From: Platycnemis pennipes
Lineage: Eukaryota > Arthropoda > Insecta > Odonata > Platycnemididae
Assembly (NCBI GenBank): GCA_933228895.1
Contig: OW121848.1
Coordinates: 159,170,688-159,234,687, forward strand
DNA: 64,000 nt
Direction of reading: 5' to 3'
Shown: one piece after another, positions 22,395-34,500 of the stretch
Numbering within the stretch: position 1 is the first letter of the stretch
How the letters are laid out: every line of letters starts with the position of its first letter
Translations under genes and position numbers: made by a program
Notes under the pieces: model-generated
What the model was told of the DNA's origin: nothing
The model's database searches: none
What the model saw: the letters and a program-made list of their open reading frames with translations, nothing else

Positions 22395-22960
22395 TCCTGG
22401 GGGATTAGGGGGAGGACTTTAGGGGTGAGAGGGTTCACGGGAGTCAGGTGAGAGGGCTGGGGAAGAAAGGGAGGGAGCAAAAGCAGATAGAGAAAAGGAA
22501 AAACACACACACATATGGATATATGCGTCCCTACCACGAAATCATCGCAAGCGATGTATATCGTCGAATCTTGGGCATTAACGGATTATATCTTCAACGA
22601 GCTTAGCGCCGACCCAAGAACGATGAATTAATGAAAAGTAAATTTGCACTCATACATGTTACCTCCCCCTTCCGCACTTGCTTCCCTCGCGAAAGCCTCT
22701 GTGGGGAGAGAGCGCGGAGAGGGGGTGGGGGAAGGAGGGGAGGGGAAGGAAAGGGAAGGAGGGGAAGTGGAGGTTGGCGCGAGAGTTATTCCGAACGAAT
22801 TAGTTCGTTAATTTTCCGACTGCGGGAAAAAACATTTTCGTCGGGAGGACGGAGAACCCTGAGGGCTCGACGAATCCCCCCCCCCTCCCTCCCCCCCTCA
22901 CCCCCTTCCCCTCCCCTCACTCGCGCACACACGAATGCTACAGAAAAAAAAAAAATGAAC
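22395..22960. repeat. Purine- then pyrimidine-rich low-complexity tract
   Basis: GGGAGG and GGGGAAGG runs (22700-22775) are followed by C-rich runs (22876-22920) and an A12 run. CpG is frequent. Frames through it (22631-23008) are compositional. Confidence 0.65.
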
Positions 22961-23994
22961 GTTTATTTATGCGTCCAATCCGCATCCGGGCTGAAGCATA
23001 ATTTATGAGCGGAGGAGTCACTTTTTTCCACTGCGCAGCACGGAGAGTGACGTAATTCAATGTGTAAATATTTTAAATAAATGATTCCATACTTCCAGGT
23101 GCCACTTTTACCTCCTTTTTTGACCGAGCCAACAGATTTTTTCGCGATTTCGGCCGCTGGGAGGAGAAAAGGCAGGAGAGGGTGCGAAGGAAGAGTTACT
23201 GCCCTCCATTCAGATCTTACGTTTGGTCTCCATGGCCACGTTCGGAGAAGAATTATCACCCACGCATCAGGAAGTAACGCTGAGTGGTTCGAGGGAGGGG
23301 AGGAGGTTTCCTCACTGGCTTTCCAGGGTTCTGGGAAACTTTGCCCGTTAGATGAAATACAGGGCGTGACGAGACGAAACGAAACGTGACGTGACGAAAA
23401 TATGTGACGAGAAAGGAACAGACCTCAGGAGCAGACATCAAAAAGTCTGTCATGATCTCCTTACTTTCAAGACTCAAAGACGATTGCCAGCGGAAATTTA
23501 ATTAATCCATCAAAGTTGGTGCCGACTAATTCCCGCGAATCTGCATTAAATCTTTTGAAGTTCTCTTCGTGGCGCCGTACACAGCTTTTAAAAAATGTAT
23601 TTCATTTTAATCCACTGCGCTGTGGTGCTACTTTTTAGAATGCGAATCCACATTTCCTTCATAGATTCTATCACATTCTACTATTTTCTTCGGAATTCCC
23701 TGATTTCAGACCAGCCAGCTATCATGCCAAAACAAATTCTTACTTCTTTTCAAGAACTGAATAAAAGATGTACCATTTTGAATTCATATCTAACATTTCT
23801 GAAAAATTGGTATATCTTTCTAATTAACAATTACCTCGTGCAAAACTGAACTAACTCAATGTTCTCATACTATTCCTTTGCGTATTTAGTAGCGATGTAT
23901 TATTGTGAAATGCATTTGCATATCACGCCATGTATTAGAGTAATAATATCGTAGCGCATTTTGGTCTTATTATTAGACCCTGAGAGGATCAGGT
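22961..23994. other. No recognised gene
   Basis: Includes a short GACGA-rich stretch (23370-23410). It otherwise looks single-copy, with no recognisable coding sequence. Confidence 0.4.
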
Positions 23995-24300
23995 TGGTGT
24001 GGTGGCTAGGGTTCCGGCCTCCACCCTGAGGATCCGGGCTCGAACTCCGGCAGTGGCAGAGATATTACATTGGTGTGCTGGTCCCTTGTTAAGTGTGCTG
24101 TCTCAAGAGCGCATTGAGTTCAGTACTCCGTCTGCCGAATGGGACGGTAAACTGAGGTCCACTTGGCGCTTGTAAAGAGAAGCCTATTGTTGACACCGGG
24201 TTTTCCTTCCTCCGTTCTCTGAAGTATCCTTTCCTTAACCTATTCTAAAATGGCGCAAAAGACCTCAGCTGTGAGTCCGCATTACTAAAGCTCTTAGATA
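23995..24300 (+). mobile_element. tRNA-derived SINE
   Basis: A tRNA-like head carries a box A-like TGGTGGCTAGGGTTCCGGC and a box B GGCTCGAACTCC. It is followed by a body ending near GGCGCAAAAGACCTCAGC, a phrase typical of insect SINE bodies. There is no coding capacity; it would be RNA polymerase III transcribed and mobilised by a LINE. Confidence 0.6.
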
Positions 24301-25290
24301 TTGGAAAGGCTTGCGTTTCATTTCCGCTCTCTCTCTCTCCAAGCGCTACAGCTCTAGTTGAACCTTGGCCTCGTAAATTTTCTGTCTCAATACATCTCTG
24401 TCTCTTTAACTGTTCTCTCTAGTTCCTGATCCCTAGTAGGTCTACTACATCCTTGCTTACGTTATCTTCCCATCGTGCCCTAAACTTCTAGTGTTCCACG
24501 TTCCAAAGATCCATCCGTTTGCTTGTTCCACATCTGCTCAATCGTTCCTGCTTCCGAGGCTTCAATTGACGAAACAATGATTTTTGCCAGGGTTTGCTGG
24601 TCAGTTATAAGCCCAACTTTTCCCTTTTCCAAGGACCATTTCTCCCTTCCTCGTCAGCCCTGACCCAGCTTCCCACTGGGGTTGGTTACCCATTCTTCGT
24701 CAGGGTCACTCAGGCTACCGGGGTCCACCACAAGGAAGTGAGGATAGGGATTGCGTAGGAGAGGCCAAGCGACGCTATCTGGAATCAGCATCGTGTTGTA
24801 CGCATGCACTACCCTGTTAGAACCCCTTCATTTCCACTACTTCATCTAAATATAACTAACTTCTTCACGATACAAATGCCAGGTGCGAAATAATTGTATC
24901 CGAGTGCAGGCCGATAATCTTTTCAAAATGCAAAACCAATTTCGCCGATGGGTTCCTTATCGCTTAACATTGAGCTCGACTAACACTCATAGAATATAAC
25001 GAAAAGGTTTAATGAATTACCAGTCAATCAATCAGTTCCTTGTTTTAGGGGAAATATGTTTAATTGGATGACATCGGTTCAATCCATTAATGCTTAAATT
25101 CTACAAATCTCTCTAATGGATAGTTGTTGATTTAAGCAGCATAGTGTACTGGAACTGCGAGCTCTATCTGTTTAAACCAATTAATTGCCAAGGAACTTTA
25201 TTTGAGAAAATTAATTGAATGCTGTATGGACAAGGAATAATAAATTATCTCCTTTGTCATAATAGGTAATGAATGGGCGTGATTGAACGC
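24301..25290. other. No recognised gene; possible repeat debris
   Basis: The CT-rich stretch at 24330-24790 has the flavour of a minus-strand LINE 3' region but no motif I can name. The rest is AT-rich and unassigned. Confidence 0.3.
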
Positions 25291-25599
25291 AATCAAATCT
25301 TTAGAGAGATTTTATGTTTTTGCTTCCATGAATGCAGGCAGTGACTGCACATAGAGTTCGCTTCCACAAATCGACGCAATAACTCTTCTGGGTAAAAACA
25401 TGAGGAAAAATGTTGGAAATCTCGACTATCAATCGGAAAATGGCATGCCTCCGTTTTATGGGTGGACTTGTTCCTCTCGAACAAGACGCATTCTGCGCGT
25501 TGCGCGATACGCTCAAATGCTGATGCTGACGGATAAAGGGCAGGGCATCTTGTTGCTGGTTCTAAAAAAAAACCATCGCCATAATATTTGATCCGCGAA

Positions 25600-26930
25600 C
25601 CACTGGATTCAGAGCGAGCGACACGGAATCCCTTTAAAAACTGTAGTTGGAGACCGAATCCCGCAAACACGTGCTCCAAGGCAAAAAAAAAACTTCGAAG
25701 TGAGCGGCGGCTGCTGGCGTCGTAGCGTGGGGCCCCGAAGAGGCCCCTGAGGGACTCCGCACCCTCTGCCATACTCCCCCGCGGCAAACCCTCTCTCCGA
25801 CTCCCTTTCTCGAGCGGTTCCAGACCCGAACCTTGTGCGAGCGTGGACTGAAAGGACGGATGGAGGAGGGGGAGGAAGGGAAGTTGCGAAAAATTGTTTT
25901 TTTTTCTTCTTCTTCTTCTTTATGAAAAAGGAAGAGAGAGGGGGAGGGAGGGATTGCTCGTTGCGGGGCCCGCTTCGACTGGAAGATCCCCGTCCCCCGC
26001 CCGCGGTATCGATCAAAAGGGAGCCCTGGGCCAGGGAGGGAGCCATGCTCGCTGAGGGGCACCTACCCGCCACTCGACATCTCTCCCTTTTACCGTCCCG
26101 CACCCGCCGCGCACGGCACCCACCTCCCCCCATCGCAAGGCAGCCGGATAAACGGAGCCCAATCCAACGCCCCCTCGCGAGAGACGACAGCCTTCTTCTC
26201 CAACTCCCCCTTCAACTCCCGCTCCTGCGAAGGGGGGGGGGGGAGGGAAGAATCTACCGGCGAGTGCACGAAACCTCAATGCCCTCTCCTCCGCTCGGCG
26301 CTCGTCTTTTGTCTCCACATCCTTAATCTCACGCTCTTCCCTCCACTTCATCGCCGCCTCCTCCGTCCTTTATCATCCCTCCCTCTCGCTCCTCTTCCTT
26401 TCCCTCTTTCTCTCCTCCCTCTCCTTGCTTCCGCGATTCCAACTTTCCGCCATCTCACTCACTCTCTTTTGATGTCTCATTTATTCGAGTCTCGACGTTG
26501 TCACCCTTAATGGGCTCTGTGTGTTAGTGCGTGTGTGTTTTCGCATTGCAAGTCTCCTCCTCCAGGCCTTCCGCGGAGCAAGTCCATCCCTCTCTCTTTC
26601 TCTCGCTGTCTCCTTCCGCTGCCAATATTCCGCATTCGCATTTCCACCCCCCCTCGCAATCGCTACATCCCTCTACACTCCCCGAGGAGCTTTCCTTTTC
26701 ATTCCGCCTGCTTCCCCGTCGGCACACCCCAGGATTCAATTCCCTCCTACCACCGATTCAGGGCCCTCCATTCATCTCGCGGCGAATTTTTACCGAAAGC
26801 AGTCCCCTCCCCCTCCTTCCGTCTTCCCGGAGGAAAAGGTTAATCCTTCATTCGAAGGGAAGCGGCTGCCGTGTATCGACGGATTGCCAAGCGCGGAAAC
26901 GCTTTCACACCTCCTTGGAGTGTGTCCGTT
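25600..26930. other. CpG-rich, strongly pyrimidine-rich tract
   Basis: From about 25600 the DNA is GC- and CpG-rich, and from 26050 to 26830 the plus strand is dominated by C and T. It contains a T9 run followed by (CTT)n at about 25899-25920 and a G12 run near 26232-26243. Many overlapping frames of 100-180 codons on both strands are a consequence of composition. It could be a CpG island of an unseen gene; no splice-linked coding sequence was identified. Confidence 0.45.
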
Positions 26931-27224
26931 CAGGTTCAGGTTGATCAAGTCAAGAAGGTGTTATTTCGGCCATTACAAAATGCGCAAAAAATTAAAGCAA
27001 CTTAACAAAAGCAAAAATAATATCAACTTGGGACACGGCCCTTTTATCCTCTTCAGCGCTCTGCTTATATTATAGCCAGAGAATTTATATTGTTTAGCTT
27101 GCTGGTAGCAGACCCCTTTTTACATTTTTAACAGGAGCGGTATTGGCCCAGTATTTGCCCTATCACGAGGAGATACCCGGAATGCCATCGTGAGACTACC
27201 GATAACAACAGTCAATAAACAGAT

Positions 27225-27900
27225 CTACATAATACCCTGCAAGCCACCTCAAAGGTGCGTGGCAGGGGGTGAATTTTCACCAAACATGCACTACATATCA
27301 TGCATTTAAAAGGATTAGTATCAATATATAAGTCTAGAATGCAATATTTAAAAAGATTAAAGTATCAAACTACGCATGCAAAAACGTGCTGTTTGTTGGG
27401 TTACCTTCAAGTCCTTATATCAACATGCAACTACCTATGCTATGGATTCAATCACTCGTATTGGGTATATTTACCATTATTCATACCTCTAATTGTACGA
27501 GGAAAATATGACATCTTAAATCTGTCAGTTTGGCAAACAATTTCTCTAATTTTGTAATTATGGTCCAGTCTACCATAGGAAGTTGGGGTTCGCTAAATAT
27601 TTTTAACGTCATCCTGAAAATATTATCTTGGAATTTACTTGGGAGATTAAGTCTAAATTTCAACCTGCGATCTGACAATGATTTCCATTTTAATTCATTT
27701 AATAGACTGGATAGGCTAATATAGTTATCGTACCGTCCCTTTACGAATCTTGCCGATCTTCGCTGCAGACGTTCCAGTACGTTATTTAGACCGATTTCGT
27801 AGGGATCCCATACACTGGCAGCATATTCTAAATGAGGTCTTACAAGGGAAAAGTAGCTGATTTCTCGTACATGTTTGTCACATTTACCCATAAAATTGGA
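27225..27900 (-). pseudogene. CR1-like LINE (family B), C-terminal reverse transcriptase region
   Basis: The 3' end lies at 27225 (CTACATAATACCCTGCAAGC). The minus-strand frame reads LVRPHLEYAASVWDPYE, then LERLQRRSARFVKGRYDN and LLNELKWKSLSDRRLKFRLN. These are the conserved blocks that follow the reverse transcriptase catalytic core in CR1/L2/Jockey-group LINEs. The YADD box and the endonuclease are absent, so it is a strongly 5'-truncated copy. The frame is the best preserved of the family here. It is bounded upstream by a SINE. Confidence 0.8.
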
Positions 27901-27904
27901 TACA

Positions 27905-27985
27905 GAGAGTCTCGAACCAGGGACGTCGACACTGTGAAGCGAGTACTTTACCACTAACCCAAACTGCACTGACTGACAGATGATG
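27905..27985 (-). mobile_element. tRNA-derived SINE head
   Basis: The reverse strand has the box A-like TTAGTGGTAAAGTACTCGC and box B GGTTCGAGACTC with tRNA-like spacing. It abuts the CR1-like copy and accounts for the odd extra residues in that open frame. Confidence 0.55.
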
Positions 27986-28019
27986 AAATTAACTTCATTC
28001 ATAACAGGAATAGATCTGG

Positions 28020-28290
28020 AAAAACATATCTGGAAAACGCTTGCTTCATAAGTCGAAGATCGCGGGTTCAAATCGCTCCTCGAAGCGCTGGATTACCTCT
28101 TGCCACGTGGTTTATTCTCACTATTGGGTCGGTCAGCCTTATGAGATAAAGTCCTCCTCCTGTTCTACTGCTAGAGCGGAATACGGCCAAAGAGAGAGTG
28201 TCCTTTGTAGCGGTCCTGCTCGCGAACATTATTTTGCATCCCGGGTTCCCGATTAGATGCAAATGGCAATGTCCTCTCCATGCTAACGGA
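28020..28290 (+). mobile_element. tRNA-derived SINE, partial
   Basis: The 3' half of a tRNA-like head, GCTTCATAAGTCGAAGATCG then GGGTTCAAATC (box B), is followed by an unrelated body of about 200 bases. Box A is missing or degenerate. Confidence 0.45.
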
Positions 28291-28391
28291 CACATATCGC
28301 TTCACTCATTCAGAAATCGCTAAAGTTACTCGTGGATGCAAAAAAAATCCTCCTCAATTCCCTTACTTAATATTTATCTAGGTGGAATGAG

Positions 28392-28502
28392 GGACTGTTT
28401 GGTAAAAAGAGTCGTTTCAGGCGTTATGTGGTGGAATAACATAATTAAATAAGATTTCATTGTGGAAAATTGCCAATCTTATTTAATTAAGGACTGTTTG
28501 GT
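28392..28502. repeat. Hairpin insertion flanked by 12-bp direct repeats
   Basis: GGACTGTTTGGT occurs at 28392-28403 and 28491-28502. Between them is a perfect 15-bp stem, TAATTAAATAAGATT (28442-28456) against 28475-28489, with an 18-base loop. The layout could be a tiny insertion with a target duplication. Confidence 0.55.
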
Positions 28503-28554
28503 TCCGATATCGCTTAAAGACAGCCTATTATTGATAATATTACTATTTGTCTGT

Positions 28555-28870
28555 ACCTTAGCTATAGCAAATACCGTACATATAGCAAAGGGATAGGTAG
28601 GTGAAATATTGCTAGAGTAGTCTGTAGTGCATAATGCATGCATTGACATTACAAACCCGTATATAACAGGTAAATACAGATGAATTTATTGAAATAAATG
28701 CCATTATAACCAATAATACCTTTAATACCACGTAAATATAAAAAATTTAGCGGCATGTGATTGTGCGTCCATCTAGTAGTAGTTGCATGTCAATAGTACA
28801 TTATTGATGACCTTCAACCCCTGCCACACACCTTCACTTTTGCTTGCAGGGTATTGCGTAGATGTAGATG
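28555..28870 (+). repeat. CR1-like LINE (family B) 3' end
   Basis: Reads AGCAAAGGGATAGGTAG, then AGTAGTCTGTAGTGCATAAT, then CACCTTCACTTTTGCTTGCA and GTAGATGTAGATGTA. It is the plus-strand counterpart of the tail at 5753, 7385 and 27225, and ends in the family's (GATGTA)n microsatellite. Confidence 0.7.
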
Positions 28871-28919
28871 TACCGTCAAAATCTATCGCAAAATATAATG
28901 AGGCAATAAAATTCGTTTT

Positions 28920-30240
28920 TATCGTACCATGCCTATACATTAGAAATCATAAGTTTTGAGTTACATGATTTTAAAGCTCCTTCAGAATAAGACACGTATT
29001 AGTAAAAGTGATGCAAGAGGCGTTATTTGGAAATAGTGGCAGTAGTAGGGAATATAGCAGCATATTTCTATCTGCATACTAGGAAAACAATTACGTCCTA
29101 TCTAGAGGTAAGACTTCCGACGACCGCATACGGCGCCATGATTTAAGCCGCAGATCTCTTGCGACAGACATACCAATAGCGTTGATCCTACAACTGGTAT
29201 TTCATATAAGTCAAAATTCAATTGTATGATTCAAAAGCAATGTGACTCGATCCAAGGAAAGTTTAACAAATGCGGCGTAGCTGAAAAAAGCATGGCTCTT
29301 TTTCATCCTTTATATTTTCATATTTCGGTCTTAAATTGAATTTTCTAAAATTTTCCAAAATTTCAGCAAGGGATTATATACCACGGATTGTTAGCAGTGA
29401 ATGCAGGTAGTTCTTCCAATTTATTTTTATGCGCCTATCTTTCCAATTCATTTGCATGAGAGGCGTATTTAAATTTACAATGTATCTCTTTTGAGGGTGA
29501 AAATAAGAAATTATATGTCAAAAGGGAGGCGATATTGATACAGATATTGCGGATAAATATCGGTCTGTTATCATAACTAATGAGCTTCTTTAATATGAAG
29601 GCAATTCTTCGACCTTATGTCCTTCGACAAAGCCTCAACGAACTATCCCTTCGTGCCTCGGTGGTAGAGTCCTTTTTTATTTCTCCCTTGATGAGGAAAC
29701 AAGAAATATTAGTTCCGTGACAAGGATATTTTTTTTCATTTTCAGCGGAGCAGATGGGAGTACACAAAACTTCACGAATTTACATTTCAAGCCATCTATT
29801 TGACATGAAATAACTGATATGTTACCGTTAAAGTGAAGTCTTAATTTCCGTAAACTTGTTATTTTATACCTCATATTTGTGTTTATTTTCGAAGAGCTTT
29901 ACGTAGGAAAACGAATGAAATAGTCCTGCTGAGCTAAGTAGCTCTGAAATACTGGAATTGCCTTCTGTTCTGTTTCCTTTATTCAAATACTCCTCATCCA
30001 ATAAGGAATAACTCCTCTAGGGGAAATCTACAGTTCAGTTATATAAATCATGGCTGCGTCCATTTGCACAGAGGAGAAACGGACTGACAGCTTCATATAA
30101 TCCGAGGTATTTGAGTTTGCATGGCTTGTGAGTGTCTTCTGACATAGGAGACGCTCTCTTCTACTGCAATCCTTTGAATTTAAACCGGACTTATTTCTTC
30201 TTCCTCTGCCTTTGAACAATGAAGGAGTTTTGTCTTTACT
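28920..30240 (-). pseudogene. Possible insect chemoreceptor (Gr/Or-like) relic, copy 1
   Basis: On the minus strand an N-terminal stretch reads CKLKYLGLYEAVSPFLLCAN (about 30100-30130), in the style of gustatory receptor N-termini. A hydrophobic middle is broken by stops. Next, a TTTTTTCAG acceptor-like site precedes YAAFVKLSLDRVTLLLNHTI (about 29215-29275). The C-terminal block near 28960-28990 reads YSEGALKSCNSKLMISNV. The span of about 1.3 kb suits a 400-residue seven-membrane receptor. It aligns with 32190-33420 by eye, in the same orientation and with conserved frame in the exon after the acceptor. The family call rests on pattern and the shared duplicate, not on a database match. Confidence 0.35.
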
Positions 30241-31690
30241 ATCTGAGGCAGCATTGTTATAGCTGTCTTTCTTCTTTAAAATTGCATTCCTGCTTCCATA
30301 ATATACCTTTATTCGGGTTCAGACACGTTAATAGTATTCAATTGATGAAGGCACGACGGGATTTGAGGAACACCACAGAGACTGAGCTAGATTCATAAAG
30401 ATGCTGGTCTTCCGGGTATCCTACCACGTTTGTCTAGTTTCCTAGACAAAGGTTTTGCCTGTGTTGCAGCTTACTTAACCCCTCCATCTGTTCCTATACC
30501 CTTTCGCATTTATACTAAGCATAGATTTATTAACTTAAATAAATCTTTAGTATTTGCTATTAATCTTCATGCCGTGTATCTCGCTGAGGAAGTGTAATGT
30601 CTTGAATAATGGCCGCAGTTCCATGGTAGGCTGAATAACCAGCGCTTAGCCATCTGCAAATCGGATTGATTTTAATCATCTCTCCTTACTTTCATGCTCA
30701 CACCAAACTCCAGGCCTCACTCAGCGAATCTTCTCCATATTTGTATGCGAACTTTATTGATACTGGGTAGCTCTCCCACTCATAAAAAACCCCATTCACC
30801 GAAAACACGGTTGCTTACACGGTTAGATCATCACCTCTCTATCTCCCTTTTCCACGCGAAAGTTGGGAATATGTCACGTTATCTTCAACGATCATTGTAT
30901 TTCTGCAGTTAATTATATATTTTTCACGCATAAAATTATTTTATATTATAATTTTTTCACATATAAAAAAATTAGAAAGTCTATCCTTAATTATTATAAG
31001 ATGACTAACAACGTCTTGATGAACGACATCAAGCTTTGCTCTACCCTTCACGAAACTGATTTGCAATAACTCTTCGCCATCGTCTTTAACTTACAATTAA
31101 TAATTTAAGAGAGAGCTTTTATCGCGTTTGAAGAATACTGCAATGCATTCACGCTTTGCGGACTCCAACTTTTTTCTGTTGGAGAGAAGAATCAAAAGGG
31201 ATTTCACAAAGCCCTCCGAGTAAACTCCTCTCTCATAGTTCATGCGGATGAGTTAAAAAAAAACCTTTGTTCTGCTTTCTTTTCGAGTGTTGTAAGTAAC
31301 TTGGGTTTCTTTGACTTTCGCCCCTTTGTTGCACTCTCCCTGACTTGTAATCCATTATTTATTCTACACAGATTCCACTACCTTTCGATTTTAATTTACC
31401 TATTTTATTTTGTAGTTCATCAACATTTTCTCTTCACTGCTTCTATCCATTTGGTCGCAGGGCCTATTTTTAGCAGATTGGATGGCCATCTCATTTTTTT
31501 CTTATAGTATTTATAACTTCGCGCATATAGGACTTTTTCATCTTTATAGAACTGTTATATTTGTCGGAATTATCCTCTCCACTAGTCACGCTTTTCCATG
31601 TTTGTTCGCCACCTACTTTATCATCCAATCACTAGCTGTCTGTGCCTGTTTGGAAAATTTCATGAAGTAATTAATGTCGTTTTTTTATCG
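30241..31690. other. No recognised gene
   Basis: AT-rich DNA. One small perfect palindrome, TTTGTCTAG-TTTC-CTAGACAAA, lies at 30429-30450. No gene or repeat was assigned. Confidence 0.4.
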
Positions 31691-31694
31691 TAGT

Positions 31695-32165
31695 AAGCTG
31701 GAAAATTAGTCATCATGATCCTCGTAAGGCAATGCTTAGCCATCGTAGCCATATCTCTCTCTTCATTTCTGTTTTCATCACATTCCCATAAGACTGAAGG
31801 TCTAATTCCGTGAATGCCGTCTTAAAGTAAGAAGTTCTAGGACGCCTTCCTGGTTTTCTCCCAAGTATTTTCCCCTCAAAAATGTTGGATAAAAAACTGT
31901 TGTGCATTAATATATACGTTCCACTAGCTTTTCTCTTCTTTCCTTAATTGTATTTAAGAGGGACCACTTCTCTTTCACTATAAAGCGAGCACTTAGTCAT
32001 TATTTTTTCTATCTATCCAGCTCGTCTTTGTAAGTCCCCGCCATATCCAACTTCTGCTGCTTCTAGTTTGTTATACTCTGCTTTTCCGACTGTCCATCTC
32101 TCACACTCGTAATGTAATACTCTCCATGCAAACAAAAGTTTTAGCTAATTTTGTTCTTACTTCTC
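31695..32165 (-). pseudogene. LINE fragment (family C), C-terminus
   Basis: The minus strand reads VGKAEYNKLEAAEVGYGGDL, then a broken frame, then SNIFEGKILGRKPGRRPR and SYGNVMKTEMKREIWLR. This resembles the region after the reverse transcriptase in LINEs with a ...LEAxExW...TN...GxRPR tail. It is related in layout to family A but clearly different in sequence. There are several stops and no palindrome tail. Confidence 0.6.
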
Positions 32166-32189
32166 AACTTAAATGGCTATACTTAAGAA

Positions 32190-33420
32190 ATATTAGTAAT
32201 TGTTGAAAATATGAGTGTTGAGTTAAGTAATTTTAAAGCCACTTCAAAATAAACTCTGAGCAGTCAAATTAACGTACGTGACGCAATTCTCAAACAAATG
32301 TAGTATTAGGAACCATAAATACAGCGAGTGAATATTTTATAATCCTATATACATTTTGGAAACACTAAAACCAACCAATCCAGCGGAATATAACATTTCA
32401 TCGAATATGATCGAAATTGGTTGAGACTCAGTTTTAGCGATGCATCAGTTTGAAAATCACGCCATACACTAGATAGGGTAATATTAAAAAATAAACGCAT
32501 CTCTTTTTCTGCGAACGACGTAATAATTTAGAAAAATATTTCAATAAGAAGTGCCGATATACAGTAGCGTATTCTTTTAGGCAACATAGAAACACAAAAC
32601 GAACAATATAGAGATAAGAATTCCGTGACGGCCGCATAAGATGTATTGATTTAAGGCGTAGATCTCAGGTAACATGAATACATATGCAATTAATCCTGCT
32701 GCTGATATTTCATATAGATAAAAATTCAATTGCGTGATATTCGTAAGCTTCGTGAGTCGATCCATGGTTACTTTCTCCAACGTGCGATAATTGAAAAAAA
32801 TTTATGGTCCTCCACCATAATTCAAAATGTCATTTTTTTATGTTAAATTAAAGTGTTTAAAATTTCCATAGGAAAAAGGTCTCCTGTAATTAGATCCGAA
32901 CTAGTGAATTTGGGTCTACCGGGCTTATGCGCAGACTAACACGCAAAACATGGTTCCTGCTCCCAAAGGCAAATGAAAAGTGGGTCTCCGGGACTCTTCC
33001 GCAATTAAAGTGCCTAAAATTAAATTTACAAATTTCACAAAGTTTCCTAATTGCGGAATGTGGATAGTAAATGCAAGCAGTCCTTTCCCATTTATTTTAA
33101 TTGGCCCATCTTTCTTATACATCCTCATGATTTTCGTATTCTACAACGCCTTTGATAGTCTATGTGACAACTTTTAAAAATCTTTAAAGTTTGACAAATT
33201 TCGGTAGATTTATCAATATCACGCAATTTCAAAACAAAAACTCCATTCAATGTTAGCAATAAGAATTACTTTAGCATTTATCCCCGAGTGATATTTGTTT
33301 CCTTTCTCTACGAGAAATAGTTTCATTTAAAAAAAAAGATGAAAAGGCTGCGATAGATCCAGAAGAACTTTATATGTATTCTGTATGGAAGAATTTGGGA
33401 TAATCTGGAGTATAACCGAT
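32190..33420 (-). pseudogene. Possible insect chemoreceptor (Gr/Or-like) relic, copy 2
   Basis: In minus-strand order: a block with KKDGPIKINGKGLLAFTIHI (32925-33128), about 160 extra bases absent from copy 1, then MDRLTKLTNITQLNFYLYEI and AAGLIAYVFMLPEIYALNQY (32577-32780). After a stop comes KEYATVYRHFLLKYFSKLLR (about 32500-32580), and at 32205-32275 VNLTAQSLF and, one frame over, EVALKLLNSTLIFSTI. The last block fits the final membrane segment of insect Gr/Or proteins, and the first residues after the acceptor-like site fit the loop before their sixth. Stops and frameshifts make it a relic. Tandem, same-strand duplication is how these receptor families usually grow. Not confirmed by any search. 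Confidence 0.4.
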
Positions 33421-34240
33421 GTTACCTTTGGTAAAAAAAAGTATCCATTATTGATAGATGTACCCCAAATTATTTTATGAAGCCATAAATTTCATGATTC
33501 TACCTTATCGGGAACTGTGTTATAATAGTTTTTAAAATTTACCCCAGTGAATTTCTTATTAAGAATTAATCACATCGAATAATACAAACATAAATTCCCG
33601 ATGGTGTTCATTACAAAAAATTACCTCTGTCACGAATGAAATTCTCTCTCGCTGCCAAAGACTCCTTCCTTCCTTTCCACGGATTCTCTGCAACAATGCT
33701 CCAAAACAAGATCTCTCAAGAACTCTTTCTCCTTCCTCAAATATACGCGAGTCCCGTTTGAACGAGACGGTGCGCTAAAAGATGCTGATTACGGTCGATG
33801 GATTCAATAGACATGGAAATGGAGAAAAGGAAGAAAATCGAAAAGGTGGATATTTTGCTGCCATGAGCATTCTTTTGATATTTTTCAACGCAATTCAATT
33901 TTGGGACACATCAGCTCAAATTCAATTTGAAAATTTTCAATATTTCGCCAATGAAATAGGACAAAACTGCCTGCTCATCGTGTTATAGCCTAATTCATGC
34001 GTGGTATTCCGACTGGGATAGTTTCACATGGTATTTTGATGCTTTGCACAGATGATATGGTCTCTTTTTCTAGAGTGCCTAAAATGCCCGGATGACCTTC
34101 TAATACCATCTTGAGCATTCAGAAGTCTCACAAGCAGGACGTTGCAAAAAAAATAATGGAACTCCCAGTCTTACACCATAAAAGTTGAGTTTTAACAAAG
34201 AACGTGGACACATGATATGCTCTTCCTTCTATTCTTAATG
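33421..34240. other. No recognised gene
   Basis: AT-rich, with only short frames. Nothing assigned. Confidence 0.4.
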
Positions 34241-34244
34241 CCGG

Positions 34245-34500
34245 CAGTGGTAACCTGGTAGTTGCGAGCTGGCCTGGCAACCCAAAGGTCGTAGGTTGAA
34301 ATCCCGCCGAGGGTATTGCTGTTACGTTAGTCCTAGGACTAAGATCTTAGGCTAAATGGTGCGTTGTAATATTCGTCGTTGGTGCATCTAAAACTCATGT
34401 CTACTACTCATCCTGTTCCTCAATCCCTTCACTCTGTTCCGGTGAGGTTTTGAGAAAACCACATCCAAAGTGCGGCAGCGGGTAGCACTCCTGCGATTAC
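34245..34500 (+). mobile_element. tRNA-derived SINE
   Basis: The head has box A-like TGGTAACCTGGTAGTTGCG and box B GTAGGTTGAAATCCC. The body carries a CCTAGGACTAAGATCTTAGG stretch and ends near GGCAGCGGGTAGCAC. Confidence 0.55.

Noticed and set aside
25293..25787. 164-codon minus-strand frame
   Set aside because: Partly in the CpG-rich tract and partly in AT-rich flank, no recognisable family, and an overlapping second frame; not enough to call a gene.
25609..26351. Several overlapping open frames of 110-174 codons on both strands
   Set aside because: They lie in CpG- and pyrimidine-rich DNA, overlap each other in several frames and show no domain, signal peptide or splice context; they are explained by composition.
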